From: Methylorubrum rhodesianum
GTDB lineage: Bacteria; Pseudomonadota; Alphaproteobacteria; Rhizobiales; Beijerinckiaceae
Assembly (NCBI RefSeq): GCF_014199985.1
Contig: NZ_JACHOS010000021.1
Span: 43,069 to 107,068 of the forward strand
DNA length: 64,000 nucleotides
Reading direction: 5' to 3'
Shown here: positions 26,274-35,498 of the stretch, piece by piece
Layout of the letters: every line of letters begins with the position of its first letter
How positions within the stretch are numbered: position 1 is the first letter of the stretch
Notes under the pieces: generated by a model
The model's database searches: none
Seen by the model: the letters and a program-made list of their open reading frames with translations, nothing else
Told to the model about the DNA's origin: nothing
Position numbers and translations under genes: made by a program

Positions 26274-26677
26274 GGCTCGTTCGCCTCGTTCGGATTTCGA
26301 CGGCACGGCAGGCCCGCAAGATCGGGGCCCGCGCTCCCCTTAACATGGAGAGAGTCCAAACAGCATCACGCTTGTGAGAACGTTTTCATTGTCCAGCCCT
26401 GGACGTCGACAGGGGCATTTTCAGCGGCCGCCCGCGGCGCGGAGCGATCCGGATGCCGCGTGCGCATCACCCTCCGGCCGCAGCGGCGCACCGCCGCGGC
26501 GGACCGCTCCGCCGCAGGGCTGAACCGATCGATCGGAGAGGACGCACGACGCGACCGGATTGCCGGAGGCTCGGTTTCGCTCCCGTCGTTTCCACCGGTG
26601 TTGTGGACGCGGCCGTGCGCTCGTCCGATCGAATACGATCGCGTCCCGCTCCGCCGAGGGCGTCCGTGTCGGTCCTC
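26274..26677. other. intergenic region, edd control region
   Basis: No gene is supported between the 3' end of hslO and the 5' end of edd. The LacI-like operator at 26375-26388 is the only clear element. Confidence 0.5.
26375..26388. promoter_or_regulatory. LacI-family-like operator upstream of edd-eda
   Basis: TGAGAACGTTTTCA is a 14-base near-palindrome with the central CG typical of LacI/GalR-family sites and one mismatch between its arms. Its place upstream of edd fits sugar-responsive control. Confidence 0.55.
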
Positions 26678-27694
26678 TCACGCCCCCGGCGCGGCGGCGA
26701 TCTCCCGCTCCACCTCGGCCGGATCGAGCACGTAGCGGCGTGAGCAGAACTCGCAGGTGATGGCGATGGTGCCGTCATCCGCCACCATGTCCCGACGCTC
26801 CTCGGCCGAGAACGAGCGGATCATGCCCATCACCCGCTCCTGCGAGCAGCGGCAGCGCTCGACCACGGTCTGCGCGTCGAACACCCGCACGCCGCGCTCG
26901 TGGAACAGCCGGTAGAGCAGCCGCTCGCTCGACACCGCCGGATCGACCAGTTCGTGATCCTCCACCGTTCCGACGAGGCTGCGCGCCTCGGTCCAGGCGT
27001 CGTCCTCGGCGGGTGCGCCGGTGAGGATCTCGTGGCCCTCCGGCGCGTCGCCGGGGGGCAGGTCGGCCTGGCGCATCCGGTCGGGTGAGGTGGGCAGGAA
27101 CTGCACCAGCAGCCCGCCCGCCCGCCAGCGGCTCTCGCCCCCCTCCATCTGCTCGGCCACGGCGAGGCGAACCAGTGTCGGGATCTGCTCGGACTGGCGG
27201 AAATACTGGTGCGCCGCCTCCTCCAGGCTCTGGCCTTCGAGCGCGACGACGCCCTGATAGCGGCTCTGGGTCGGACCCTGGTCGATGGTCATGGCGAGGT
27301 GGCCCCGGCCCATCAGGTCGGCGGCGCGCGCCTTCGGACCGAGGGCCGCCACCGGGTCCGCGTCGAAGCGGGCGGTGGCGCGCACCCGGTCGGGCGCCTC
27401 GAAATCGACCACCAGCATGTTCACCGGCCCGTCCGTCTTGGTCTGGAGCTGGAAGCGGCCTTCGAGCTTGAGCGAGGCGCCGAGCAGCACGGTGAGCGCC
27501 GCCGCCTCGCCGATCAGCCGGGCGACGGCGTCGGGATAGCCGTGGCGGCGCAGGATCGTGTCGATCGACGGTCCGAGCCGCACCGCGCGACCGCGCAGAT
27601 CCAGCGCCTCGACGGCGAAGGGCAGCACGGCGTCGTCGCCGCCCTCGAGCGAGGGCATGGGCGGCATGGAGGAAGAGGCGTGTCCGGAGCTCAT
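26678..27694 (-). CDS. hslO: redox-regulated chaperone Hsp33
   Basis: Hsp33 is a cytoplasmic holdase switched on by oxidation and heat. The 338-residue product has the expected fold. An N-terminal domain includes GRAVRLGPSIDTILRRHGYP, GRFQLQTKTDGPVNMLVVDF and YQGVVALEGQSLEEAAHQYF. The C-terminal zinc switch keeps all four cysteines, in ERCRCSQERV and ITCEFCSRRY. The start at 27692-27694 is preferred over a longer frame to 27787. The redox switch looks intact. Confidence 0.95.
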   Translation of the reverse strand: MSSGHASSSMPPMPSLEGGDDAVLPFAVEALDLRGRAVRLGPSIDTILRRHGYPDAVARLIGEAAALTVLLGASLKLEGRFQLQTKTDGPVNMLVVDFEAPDRVRATARFDADPVAALGPKARAADLMGRGHLAMTIDQGPTQSRYQGVVALEGQSLEEAAHQYFRQSEQIPTLVRLAVAEQMEGGESRWRAGGLLVQFLPTSPDRMRQADLPPGDAPEGHEILTGAPAEDDAWTEARSLVGTVEDHELVDPAVSSERLLYRLFHERGVRVFDAQTVVERCRCSQERVMGMIRSFSAEERRDMVADDGTIAITCEFCSRRYVLDPAEVEREIAAAPGA

Positions 27695-27952
27695 GGGCTC
27701 TCCGTGTCGGGCTGAGAGAAAGGGGCGGGAGAACGGCCGGTCCGGCGGCATCACGCCAAACCGGCGGAAGCGCAAGGGCAGGGGCACGTCCTCGACAGGC
27801 CCTCATATGGGGAGCAGCGTGCCGCGGCGCGAGGGTGGTGCGAGAGCGGCGCGGGACGCTCCAGGCTCGGTATCCTTCCGCAAGCCCCGAAGGCGGTCGC
27901 AGGCCGCGAGCCGGCGATGTCCGCTCGGGCGTTGGGGGTGATGGGACGGCTC

Positions 27953-30091
27953 TCAGAAATCCGTGTGCAGGCGCGTCCCGAAGAAGTCGGCCGGGCCGCG
28001 GTCGCGGTTATAGGCCGGGCTCTCGACATGCTGGTAGTCGAAGGACATCGTCACCGCCTTCGTCAGGTTCAGCGCGTAGTAGACCTCGACCGCCCGTTCC
28101 GGCGCGTAGCGGTCGAGGCGCCCGTCGCCGATCAGGAGGCCCAGGCCGCCGTTGGCGAAATAGGCGCGGTGCGACGGCGAGATCCGGTTCGCCGCGGCGC
28201 CGAAGCCGATCGTGTCCTGCGGTCGGCCCCAGGCCGTACCCTTGAGCGACAGGCCGCCCGAGACCGAGCCGTCGATGTCGGTAAACGATAGGTTCTCATT
28301 GCGCCCGTCATTGACGCTCGCCCGCGCGAACAGGCCGAGATCAGGGGTGAGCGCCTGTTCGAGGTTGATGTAGGCGCCGCTCTTGCGCCGGGGCTCCCGG
28401 GTCGCCGCGACCGCCGTGTTGATGTCGGGGAACGCGCCGGCCTGGGTCAGCGCCACGACCTGGCGGAAATTCGCGGTGTTGCCGACATTCGAGAACAGGC
28501 CGAGGCGGAGGCGGCCCGGCTGGTCGAGCCCCGGCAGGACGTGGCGCTCCTCGACTTCGACGACGGCGCCGGCCCGCTCGAACACGCGCGGGTCGAGCAC
28601 GTCGGACGAGGGCTCCTTGGGCACCTGCGTGTAGGCGGCGCGGACGGCGAACTCCGCCCGGTTGTACTCGACCATCACGCCCTGCGTGAAACCGGGGAGG
28701 TTGGCCGGAAAATCCCAGGCGGCCGAGGCCCACAGGCCCCAGTTCATGAAGTCGACCCGCGGGTCGTGGGCGTAGACGTTGCCGTCGAAGTAGTCGCCCA
28801 GCGCGAACTTGCCGGCGATCACCGTGATGCGCTCGACGTCGCGCGTGCCGGCGATGGAGTTCGGTCCGTCGGGCACCGCCTCGGTCTCGCCGCCGAGCCC
28901 GAAGGTCTGGCGCACGAAGTAGCGGTTCGAGCGCAGCTTCGGGAAGGGGGCGCCCGCCTTCTGCGCCTCGCCGTTGACGAAGCCGGCCACGCCCAGCGTG
29001 CGCGACAGGCCGAAGCCCTGACTGAATTCCGGATTGTAGTAGATCTCCGTGCCCTCGAAGAGCTTGAGACCGAGGAACAGCGTTGCGGTCGTCGTCGCCT
29101 GCGCCTGGTCGGGGACGAGGCTCTGCGGACCGCGATAGGGCGAGCGGAAGCCGGTCACGCCCTGGTTCACGAAGGTGGTCTGGCCGTGCAGCGAGAAGCG
29201 GGCGTCCTTCGGGGCCTCGTCCTCTTCCTCCGGCACCAGGCTGAGCGCCTGCGGGTGCCAGATCAGGCGTGCCATCATCTTGTTGGAGACGAAGCCGGTG
29301 CGGGTCGTCACCGGCCCGCCATCCGGGCCCGGCAGCGTGCCGAGGCCGAAGCGGCGGCTCTCGCCGAGGTCGCTGTAGCGGTAGTCGATCCCGAGCGAGA
29401 GATGCGGATCGACCGCGAACTGCACGCCCGCGCCGAGGGTGAAGCCGAGATAGGAGACGTCGCGCATGGCGGTCGCCGCCGGGCTCCCGGCGAGATCGGG
29501 ATAGGTGGCGAGAACCCGCCCGTTGGCACCTGTGAGCCCAGCGGTCACGTAGATCAGGTTGTTGCCGAAGGCGTAACCGACCCGGGCACGGGCGGCGCCG
29601 AACACGTCCGTCTTCTCGCGGATCAGGGCGAAGGGCGGATCGATCGCCTCGTAGCCGAAGCCCGTCGCGTCGGAGCGCGCGCCGCGCTTGAGATTGGTCC
29701 CGGCGAGATCGGCCTCGATGCCGTAGACGAAGGCGCCGTCCTGCCAGGTCCAGCCGGCGAAGGCGCCGCCCGCCACCGTGGTGGCGTCGCTGCCGAGGTC
29801 GCGGCTGCCGGTGGCGTCCCCCGTCGCGATGGATCGGACCCGGCGCGGGCCGATCGTGGTCGGTCCGAAATCGTAGGTGCCGAACGAGGCGCCGGCGCTT
29901 CCCTGGAGCCCGCCATAGAAACCGGACCAGTCGAGGACGCGGGATCCGGCAGGGTCGGCGAGGTCGGCAGCCGGTGCCGCGGCAGGATGGAGGCCGAAGA
30001 CAGCGACGAGGACGACCGAGGCGGCCGCCCGTGTCCGGATCTTCCCTGCGCGCCCCTTGAACACCTGCGCCAGCCCCCGCCGTGATCCCAC
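27953..30091 (-). CDS. fused outer-membrane protein: Omp25/31-like barrel plus OprB-like carbohydrate porin
   Basis: A 712-residue secreted protein with a signal peptide ending near AAPAAD. Residues about 48-280 look like the Omp25/Omp31 small barrel of Rhizobiales: DWSGFYGGLQGSAGASFGTY, then ARVGYAFGNNLIYVTAGLTG and LGIDYRYSDLGES. Residues about 295-712 match the OprB carbohydrate-selective porin pattern, with ARFSLHGQTTFVNQGVTGFR and AWGRPQDTIGFGAAANRISP, closing HTDF with a terminal Phe. Two separate barrels in one chain is unusual. Each half is close to normal length, so this looks like a true fusion. It probably admits sugars or other small solutes. Confidence 0.85.
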   Translation of the reverse strand: MGSRRGLAQVFKGRAGKIRTRAAASVVLVAVFGLHPAAAPAADLADPAGSRVLDWSGFYGGLQGSAGASFGTYDFGPTTIGPRRVRSIATGDATGSRDLGSDATTVAGGAFAGWTWQDGAFVYGIEADLAGTNLKRGARSDATGFGYEAIDPPFALIREKTDVFGAARARVGYAFGNNLIYVTAGLTGANGRVLATYPDLAGSPAATAMRDVSYLGFTLGAGVQFAVDPHLSLGIDYRYSDLGESRRFGLGTLPGPDGGPVTTRTGFVSNKMMARLIWHPQALSLVPEEEDEAPKDARFSLHGQTTFVNQGVTGFRSPYRGPQSLVPDQAQATTTATLFLGLKLFEGTEIYYNPEFSQGFGLSRTLGVAGFVNGEAQKAGAPFPKLRSNRYFVRQTFGLGGETEAVPDGPNSIAGTRDVERITVIAGKFALGDYFDGNVYAHDPRVDFMNWGLWASAAWDFPANLPGFTQGVMVEYNRAEFAVRAAYTQVPKEPSSDVLDPRVFERAGAVVEVEERHVLPGLDQPGRLRLGLFSNVGNTANFRQVVALTQAGAFPDINTAVAATREPRRKSGAYINLEQALTPDLGLFARASVNDGRNENLSFTDIDGSVSGGLSLKGTAWGRPQDTIGFGAAANRISPSHRAYFANGGLGLLIGDGRLDRYAPERAVEVYYALNLTKAVTMSFDYQHVESPAYNRDRGPADFFGTRLHTDF

Positions 30092-30449
30092 ACGCGGCCT
30101 AGCAGATGTTATTGCCGCCGCAATCCGCCCGAGCCCCGTCGAAGCAGAGGCTTCGGAACGGTGGCCCTGGCGCCACGATGGCAGGGAGAAGCCGAAACAT
30201 CCGACAGGACGATGACGCTCGTGTCGGCAGGGCCGAAGGCCGGGGATGAGCGCCTGGGGATGAGGGTCTGGGGATGAGGGCCGGCGCGGGACCGATCGCG
30301 GTCGATTCGTCCCATCCTGCCCCTTGCCGGGCCGAAGCTTGGCCCTAGCTCGGAGGAGCCGTGACCCCCATCAGGTTAGGCAAACTTCAGGGCGCGTCCG
30401 CGAGGCCGCGCCCTTTTTCCATGCCCGAGGCGTCGGTTCGCGGCGCGCT
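30092..30449. other. intergenic region with a hairpin
   Basis: No gene is supported in these 358 bases. A GC hairpin with a T-tract at 30390-30418 is the only structured element; a small RNA ending there cannot be excluded. Confidence 0.45.
30390..30418 (+). terminator. hairpin with T-tract between genes
   Basis: A seven-pair stem (30390-30396 with 30407-30413) and a ten-base loop are followed by five T on the plus strand. No plus-strand gene precedes it, so it ends either an unrecognised transcript or, read from the other side, the DUF2147 message. Confidence 0.5.
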
Positions 30450-30974
30450 TCACTCCGTCGGAGCGACGGCCGGCTTGGCCGGCTTGGCGCCCTTCGCGGG
30501 CTTGGCCAGCGCCTCGACCGGAGCCGCGGCGGCCTGCTGGTTCACGTCAGGCACGCGGGTCCAGGTCTGCGATCCGCACAGCACCTTGAGCATGCAGCCC
30601 TGCACGTTCAGCTCGGCATCGCTCTCACGCTCCAGGCTGACCTGATAGATCTTGCCCTCGTCGGCATTGTAGATCTCGCCGGCGAAGCCCGCATCGTCGG
30701 GCTTGAGGTTGTCGAGGAGCGTGAGGCCGATGATCGGCCGCACCCGCTTCTTCGGATCGGGATTCTTGACGTCGGTGCGCGGTGCGCCGGCATCGTCGGT
30801 CGGAGACTTCAGCCACACGACCTTGCCGCAGGCATTCCCGCCGCTCGGGCCGCAGCGGTCGATGCGGATCTTGGCGCGCCCGTCTCCCGTCAGCCACGTT
30901 CCGGAGAGGTCCTTGGGGGCGGCGAAGGCCGAGCTGGAGGCCAGCAGGGCGGCGAGACCGAGGGCGATGCGCAT
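30450..30974 (-). CDS. DUF2147 domain protein, secreted
   Basis: A 174-residue protein with a signal peptide (MRIALGLAALLASSSAFA). The DUF2147 core includes LSGTWLTGDGRAKIRIDRCG, ACGKVVWLKSP, GLTLLDNLKPDDAGFAGEIY and NADEGKIYQVSLE. The family folds as a lipocalin-like beta-barrel and is presumably periplasmic; its ligand is unknown. The C-terminus is a Lys/Pro/Ala-rich low-complexity tail. Paired cysteines (GCMLKVLC) could form a disulfide. It is divergent from ndk. Confidence 0.88.
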   Translation of the reverse strand: MRIALGLAALLASSSAFAAPKDLSGTWLTGDGRAKIRIDRCGPSGGNACGKVVWLKSPTDDAGAPRTDVKNPDPKKRVRPIIGLTLLDNLKPDDAGFAGEIYNADEGKIYQVSLERESDAELNVQGCMLKVLCGSQTWTRVPDVNQQAAAAPVEALAKPAKGAKPAKPAVAPTE

Positions 30975-31309
30975 GGATTGGCTCCTGAGGCTGGACCCGG
31001 ATTCGGGCCTGAGTCTTGCGGAGAAGGGATCGCCCCGGCGGCGAGCCGGGGCAGGCGGACCGTCCATCGATTCAGCCCGCGCAATCCGGCGATTTTTCGG
31101 CAGTGTTGCGCTGAAGCCATGGCAAGGCCGAAAATGGCCGCGCTTGCCCTCGGCCGGTCCGTCGCGAGGATGCCCGCTCGCCGATTGGTTGAGGAGCCTC
31201 CGCTCCGTCGCTATAAGCCCGGCGCGCCGGCAGCCTCTCGGGCGGCTTTCGAGTCCGCTCTCATCCAGCGCGTCGCGCGACCCCTTTCTCCAACGAACCG
31301 GACCGGACC
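30975..31309. other. divergent control region between DUF2147 gene and ndk
   Basis: No gene is supported. The ndk promoter at 31189-31217 is clear. Nothing else is recognised. Confidence 0.5.
31189..31223 (+). promoter_or_regulatory. ndk promoter
   Basis: TTGAGG at 31189-31194, a 17-base spacer and TATAAG at 31212-31217 make a good sigma-70 type promoter. The block ctataagcccggc (31211-31223) is identical to that before the DAHP synthase gene. Confidence 0.65.
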
Positions 31310-31732
31310 ATGGCCAACGAGCGCACCTTCTCCATCCTCAAGCCCGACGCGACCCGCCGCAACATCACCGGCGCCGTCAACGCCGTGATCGAGGCCGCCG
31401 GCCTGCGCATCGTCGGTCAGCGCCGCATCCGCATGACCCGCGAGCAGGCGGAAAAGTTCTACGAGGTGCACAAGGAGCGCCCGTTCTTCGGTGAGCTCGT
31501 CGAGTTCATGACCTCCGGCCCGGTGGTCGTGCAGGTGCTCGAGGGCGAGAACGCCGTCGCCAAGTACCGCGAAGTGATGGGCGCCACCAACCCGGCCCAG
31601 GCCGCCGACGGCACCATCCGCAAGCAGTTCGCCGAGTCGGTCGGCGAGAACACCGTCCACGGCTCCGACAGCGCCGAGAACGCCAAGATCGAGATCGCGC
31701 AGTTCTTCAAGGACGCCGACATCGCCGCCTAA
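31310..31732 (+). CDS. ndk: nucleoside diphosphate kinase
   Basis: Ndk balances nucleoside triphosphate pools by passing phosphate from ATP to other nucleoside diphosphates through a phosphohistidine. The 140-residue product is of family length. It shows ERTFSILKPDATRRNITG, RPFFGELVEFMTSGPVVVQV and ENTVHGSDSAENA, which holds the catalytic His. A good promoter lies about 95 bases upstream and a strong hairpin follows the stop, so it is probably a single-gene transcript. Confidence 0.97.
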   Translation: MANERTFSILKPDATRRNITGAVNAVIEAAGLRIVGQRRIRMTREQAEKFYEVHKERPFFGELVEFMTSGPVVVQVLEGENAVAKYREVMGATNPAQAADGTIRKQFAESVGENTVHGSDSAENAKIEIAQFFKDADIAA

Positions 31733-31741
31733 GGCGCTCCC

Positions 31742-31770
31742 TCGCCGGCCCCGGATCGCGGGGCCGGCGA
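31742..31770 (+). terminator. hairpin after ndk
   Basis: Eleven perfect pairs (31742-31752 with 31760-31770) surround a seven-base loop, starting ten bases past the ndk stop. No T-tract follows, so termination efficiency is uncertain. Confidence 0.55.
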
Positions 31771-31924
31771 GAGACCGATTCAAGCTTGCGCGAGGCTGAC
31801 CCCGCGGGGGCGGGAAGGGCGCAATCCGGCCGAGTGTGACTCTCCTGCCCTAGCGGCGCGGGGCGGGCGGACCGAAGAACGGAAACGATCGACGATTTCC
31901 CGTCTCTCTTCGGATTTTCGCTCC

Positions 31925-32308
31925 ATGCGCTCCACGTTTTCGCGCACCGGCCGCCTGCTCGTCGCGGCCGGCCTCGTGTCCCTGCTCGCCGCCTGCAACT
32001 CCGCCGGCCGCTCGACGCAGTACACCTCGCTCGAAGGCTACGTGCCCGATCCGGCGCTGAAGACGGCCACGAAGAGCAATCTCACCGGCCGCGTTCGCCA
32101 CGCCTGCACCGTCACCCAGGCCAAGCTGCAGAAGGTCGAGGAAGCCGCGCTCGCCGCCCCCTGCGGCTGCTATGCCGATCGCACCCTGTCCGCCCTCGAC
32201 AAGGACGAGATCGCCTCCTACCGCACCACCGGCTACTTCAACGACACGGCCCGCGCGAAGGCGCTGAACGCCCTCGACAGCTGCAAGCTGCCGCGCCCGA
32301 TCGTCTGA
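31925..32308 (+). CDS. small lipoprotein
   Basis: A 127-residue protein with a lipoprotein signal: MRSTFSRTGRLLVAAGLVSL followed by the lipobox LAAC, whose Cys would be acylated. The mature part has three further cysteines (HACTV, PCGC) and a helix-rich end (LNALDSCKLPRP). The spacing of the paired cysteines suggests disulfides in the periplasm. I do not recognise a family with a known role. A hairpin follows at 32324-32345. Confidence 0.8.
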   Translation: MRSTFSRTGRLLVAAGLVSLLAACNSAGRSTQYTSLEGYVPDPALKTATKSNLTGRVRHACTVTQAKLQKVEEAALAAPCGCYADRTLSALDKDEIASYRTTGYFNDTARAKALNALDSCKLPRPIV

Positions 32309-32323
32309 TCCGGCCCTGAAAGA

Positions 32324-32345
32324 GGGGGCGGCGTCTGCCGTCCCC
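32324..32345 (+). terminator. hairpin after the lipoprotein gene
   Basis: Nine pairs (32324-32332 with 32337-32345, one G-U) around gtct, 16 bases past the stop. Only two T follow, so this is a moderate call. Confidence 0.45.
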
Positions 32346-32538
32346 TTGCGGGCGTCCGCCCTGCCGCCCCCGAAGGCCTTTGACTCCCGGTCTCGCTCCC
32401 GCCCCGGTTATCAGGAGGCGGAGCCGAGGAAATCTAGGGTGCTGCCTTTCCCGGAACGATCGCGCTGTGCGCACGCATCGCCGAGGCTCGCGATGACCCC
32501 GCGTGGCCTTGATATGAGCCGCTTGGCCGGAGATCGGC

Positions 32539-33690
32539 CTACAGCTTCTCGGTCGGCGTGGGCGACTTCCCGTCGTTCGGCCTCGTCTTCTCCGGCTTTG
32601 CCTTCTCCGGTTTGGCCGGCTCCGGGCAGAGGCCCTGAAGGCTCTTCCACTCGGCCTCGGACAGGATGCCTGATCCGGTCGGCTTCTCGCCCGCCAGCGA
32701 CCGGATCCGCGCAGCCCGTTCCGCCGTGAAGGGGTGGGAGCGCAGGAACGAGATCCCATCCGGCTTCTCGTCGTCCGCGTCGGTGATGCGCTCCAGAATC
32801 GCGGCCAGCGCGGCGCCGTCGCCGCCGGCCCGCTTCACGGCCGCCACCGCGTAGGCATCCGCCGCCCGCTCCGCGTCGCGCGAGTAGCCGGCCGAGATCG
32901 CCGCTTGGCCTACCGTCACCAGCACCGTCGAGCCGGTGAGGTCGCCGAGCACGAGGCTCAGCAGGAACGAGGTGCCGCCCGCCGTGATCACCGAGCGCAT
33001 CGGATCGCGCGCGGCGACGTGGCCGAATTCATGGGCGAGGATGCCGGCCAGCTCATCGCCGTTCCGGGCCTTGGCGATGATGTCGGAGAGCAGGATCACC
33101 CGGCCGCCCGGCAGGGCGAGGGCATTGGCGATCTTGTGGCGACGCACGCTCACCTGAGGCGCCACCGGAAGTGCCATGCCCTCGGAGAGCCGCGCCGTCA
33201 GCCGGTCGAGGACGGCGCGTCCCGCCGCCTCGTTGCAGAGCGGTGGGTCGTCGAGCAGGGTGACGATCTGCCCATCGACGCTGCGCCCGAGCTGCGCCTC
33301 GATCGCCTGCGGCACCAGCGGTGCGAGCAGGCCGGACGCCGCCGGCACGCCGTAGATCGCGGTCAGCAGCACGGACAGGCCGGCGGCGATCGACCAGAGC
33401 ACGAGGCGGGTGACGCCACTTCCGCCCTCGGTCCGGTTCAGGTCGGGGCAGCGCGCCATCAAGGCCTGTGCGAAGGCTTCATCGGCGAACTCGACGCTCT
33501 CCGGCCCCTGGGCGTGGTTCACCCGCATCAGGGGCGCGGCCGCATCGGCGGCGCGCAGATCGAGCAGGCTCCAGTCGCGGGCGACGTCCTCGCCGACGAT
33601 GTCGAGCCGGAAGGTCAGCCGCAGCGTCACCGACCGGGGCCGGGCGCTGATCCCGTCGAAGAAGGTGCCCGTGGTGGTGATCGCCTCCAT
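32539..33690 (-). CDS. M48 family zinc metallopeptidase
   Basis: A 383-residue membrane-linked protease. A hydrophobic segment lies near residue 100-120 (LVLWSIAAGLSVLLTAIYG). The zinc motif is LAGILAHEFGHVAARDP, with HExxH, and the third ligand is in the conserved RDAERAADAYA helix. The N-terminal part is an unassigned soluble region; the C-terminus is a Lys/Pro-rich tail. The M48C/BepA- and HtpX-like group handles envelope protein quality control, a likely but unproven role. It lies 7 bases downstream of a DUF898 membrane-protein gene, so the two are probably co-translated partners. Confidence 0.9.
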   Translation of the reverse strand: MEAITTTGTFFDGISARPRSVTLRLTFRLDIVGEDVARDWSLLDLRAADAAAPLMRVNHAQGPESVEFADEAFAQALMARCPDLNRTEGGSGVTRLVLWSIAAGLSVLLTAIYGVPAASGLLAPLVPQAIEAQLGRSVDGQIVTLLDDPPLCNEAAGRAVLDRLTARLSEGMALPVAPQVSVRRHKIANALALPGGRVILLSDIIAKARNGDELAGILAHEFGHVAARDPMRSVITAGGTSFLLSLVLGDLTGSTVLVTVGQAAISAGYSRDAERAADAYAVAAVKRAGGDGAALAAILERITDADDEKPDGISFLRSHPFTAERAARIRSLAGEKPTGSGILSEAEWKSLQGLCPEPAKPEKAKPEKTRPNDGKSPTPTEKL

Positions 33691-33697
33691 CGGCGCG

Positions 33698-34987
33698 TTA
33701 GAAACCGATTTCGAGGGCGCCACCGACATCGAGCGCGTCGGCCAATCCCTCGTTCAGGCCGCTCGCCGGCGCGCGGGTCGAGGCGAGCACCGCCTCCAGC
33801 GCCGGAAGGTTCTCGATCTGCATGGTGGTTGCCACCGCGTGCCACAGCCGCACGCTGACGATGCGGACGTAGAGCACGTTCGTGCCGAGGATCGCGCCGA
33901 GATAGAGCAGCACGGTCGAGACGATGACGAAGGCGTGGATGCCCGCATTCTCTCCGTTCGTGGCGATCAGTGGCACGAGCAGGGCCAGGATGATGCCCAG
34001 CACGAGGATGAAGCCGATCAGGGCCAGCATGTAGACGAGATAGGGAAAGTAGAACTGGCGCGCCTTGAGCGAGGAGTTCAGCCGCGCCGCGCCGAGATGG
34101 GCCGCATTGAGGAAGGTGCGGGTTTCACGGGCGCGATAGTAAGGGATCAGCAACAATGCGAGCGGGATCGACACGGAGGCGGCGATTCCGACGGCACCGG
34201 CGTAGTAGACGAGCGGCGTATCCGCGTAGTCGGGGTTGAAGATGAGCTTGCTCTTCTCGCTCGCCGGATCCTGGATCAGCAGGTCGGTCGGGACGTCGAA
34301 GCCGCTCGCCGCCAGCAGCGCCAGGACGCTCGCCAGGATCGGCAGCAGCGCGACGATATAGAACATCATCCAGGGCATCAGGATCGAGCGGCCGGTCGCT
34401 GTCGAGCGCATCCGGCTCTGGCCGACCAGGGTGTGGTCGATGCGGTAGCGCTCCAGGGCCGCGCGCATGAAGGGGAAGGCGAGGCCGAGGCTGACGATGG
34501 TCCCGAGCCACCACAGGCTGGCGAGGCCGGCATAGGCGAAGCCCGACCCGTCCTGGCCGAGGCGGATGCCGCGCCAGCGCGTGCGCGAGGCGCGGTAGCG
34601 CCGTCCGCGGAACAGCGCGTATTGCCCGAGGACGAACAGGCCGATGAAGGAGATCGGCGCGGCGAGCGTGGCCAGGATCGGGCTCAGGAGGCCGATGACG
34701 AACAAGAGGATGTAGATCGGCACGAGGATGGCGAGCGCCACCAGGAAGCCGAGGAACAGCTCCTTGCCGGTGCCGAGATACTCGGCCGGGCTGCCGGCGA
34801 CGACCGTGCGACTCCAGAAGAAGCGCCGCAGGTTGGTGATGTACCAGAACCGGTAGATCGAGAAGGTGATCAGCGAGAGCAGGAAGCCTTTGACCACGAT
34901 GCCGACAAGGCCCGGTGCCCTTCGATCGAACGCGATCTCTCCCGTCCGCGCCGGAGCCGGGCTCGGCACGCCCTCAGCTTGATTCAT
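33698..34987 (-). CDS. YjgN/DUF898 family membrane protein
   Basis: A 429-residue protein with about ten hydrophobic segments, starting after a short soluble N-terminus. The family signature ITFSIYRFWYITNLRRFFWS is near residue 38. A later copy of the same fold has RYRASRTRWRGIRLGQDGSG and FLNAAHLGAARLNSS. YjgN/DUF898 proteins have no established function. Its close linkage with an M48 protease (7-base gap) recurs in other Proteobacteria and suggests a joint envelope role; that is inference from context. Confidence 0.87.
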   Translation of the reverse strand: MNQAEGVPSPAPARTGEIAFDRRAPGLVGIVVKGFLLSLITFSIYRFWYITNLRRFFWSRTVVAGSPAEYLGTGKELFLGFLVALAILVPIYILLFVIGLLSPILATLAAPISFIGLFVLGQYALFRGRRYRASRTRWRGIRLGQDGSGFAYAGLASLWWLGTIVSLGLAFPFMRAALERYRIDHTLVGQSRMRSTATGRSILMPWMMFYIVALLPILASVLALLAASGFDVPTDLLIQDPASEKSKLIFNPDYADTPLVYYAGAVGIAASVSIPLALLLIPYYRARETRTFLNAAHLGAARLNSSLKARQFYFPYLVYMLALIGFILVLGIILALLVPLIATNGENAGIHAFVIVSTVLLYLGAILGTNVLYVRIVSVRLWHAVATTMQIENLPALEAVLASTRAPASGLNEGLADALDVGGALEIGF

Positions 34988-35129
34988 CGTCGTGGTCCCC
35001 CTCGTCGCGGCGGAGACTAGAATCCTCGGCGAGTGCGTTGCAATGGCGCAGGGGCTACAATCTTTGTTATAAGTGCGGGCGATCTGGGAGCATGCGTGGT
35101 TAGAGGCCAGCGGTGCCGTTCATGGTTAA

Positions 35130-35141
35130 TTTCACGTGAAA
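35130..35141. promoter_or_regulatory. perfect palindrome TTTCACGTGAAA
   Basis: A 12-base perfect palindrome in an AT-rich patch about 140 bases upstream of the DUF898 gene. It is a plausible operator for an unknown regulator. Confidence 0.3.
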
Positions 35142-35464
35142 ATCATTTCCGGTGCCGCCCTTGGCGAGCGGTGATCCGGTCAAAGTTCAGGCTTGGGTGT
35201 TGCTCGGCTCACGTGCCGAACTTTTCCTCATACGGCTGCGGATGGACTTCGAATGACCGCTCCGCGCCGAGAGCGACCCAGCGCCGTCCGGTTGCTGGTG
35301 GCTCCGCACCGCGCGGACGCGGGTGAGATGACCCGAGGCAAGGGGCGGAAAACCGAGAGGGAGACAGCCGAGCCAAGTCGTCCGGACGGCGAAGAGCCGT
35401 ATAACGCGAAGGGTTGAGCCGTCCCCCTTCGGCTGCCGCCACGATGCGCCCGGACCACGAACGA

Positions 35465-35498
35465 AGAACGCCGGGCCTCGATCAAGGCCCGGCGTTCT
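35465..35498 (-). terminator. terminator after the cstA operon
   Basis: Fourteen perfect pairs (35465-35478 with 35485-35498) around cgatca, located 51 bases beyond the stop of the small cstA partner gene. Confidence 0.7.
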
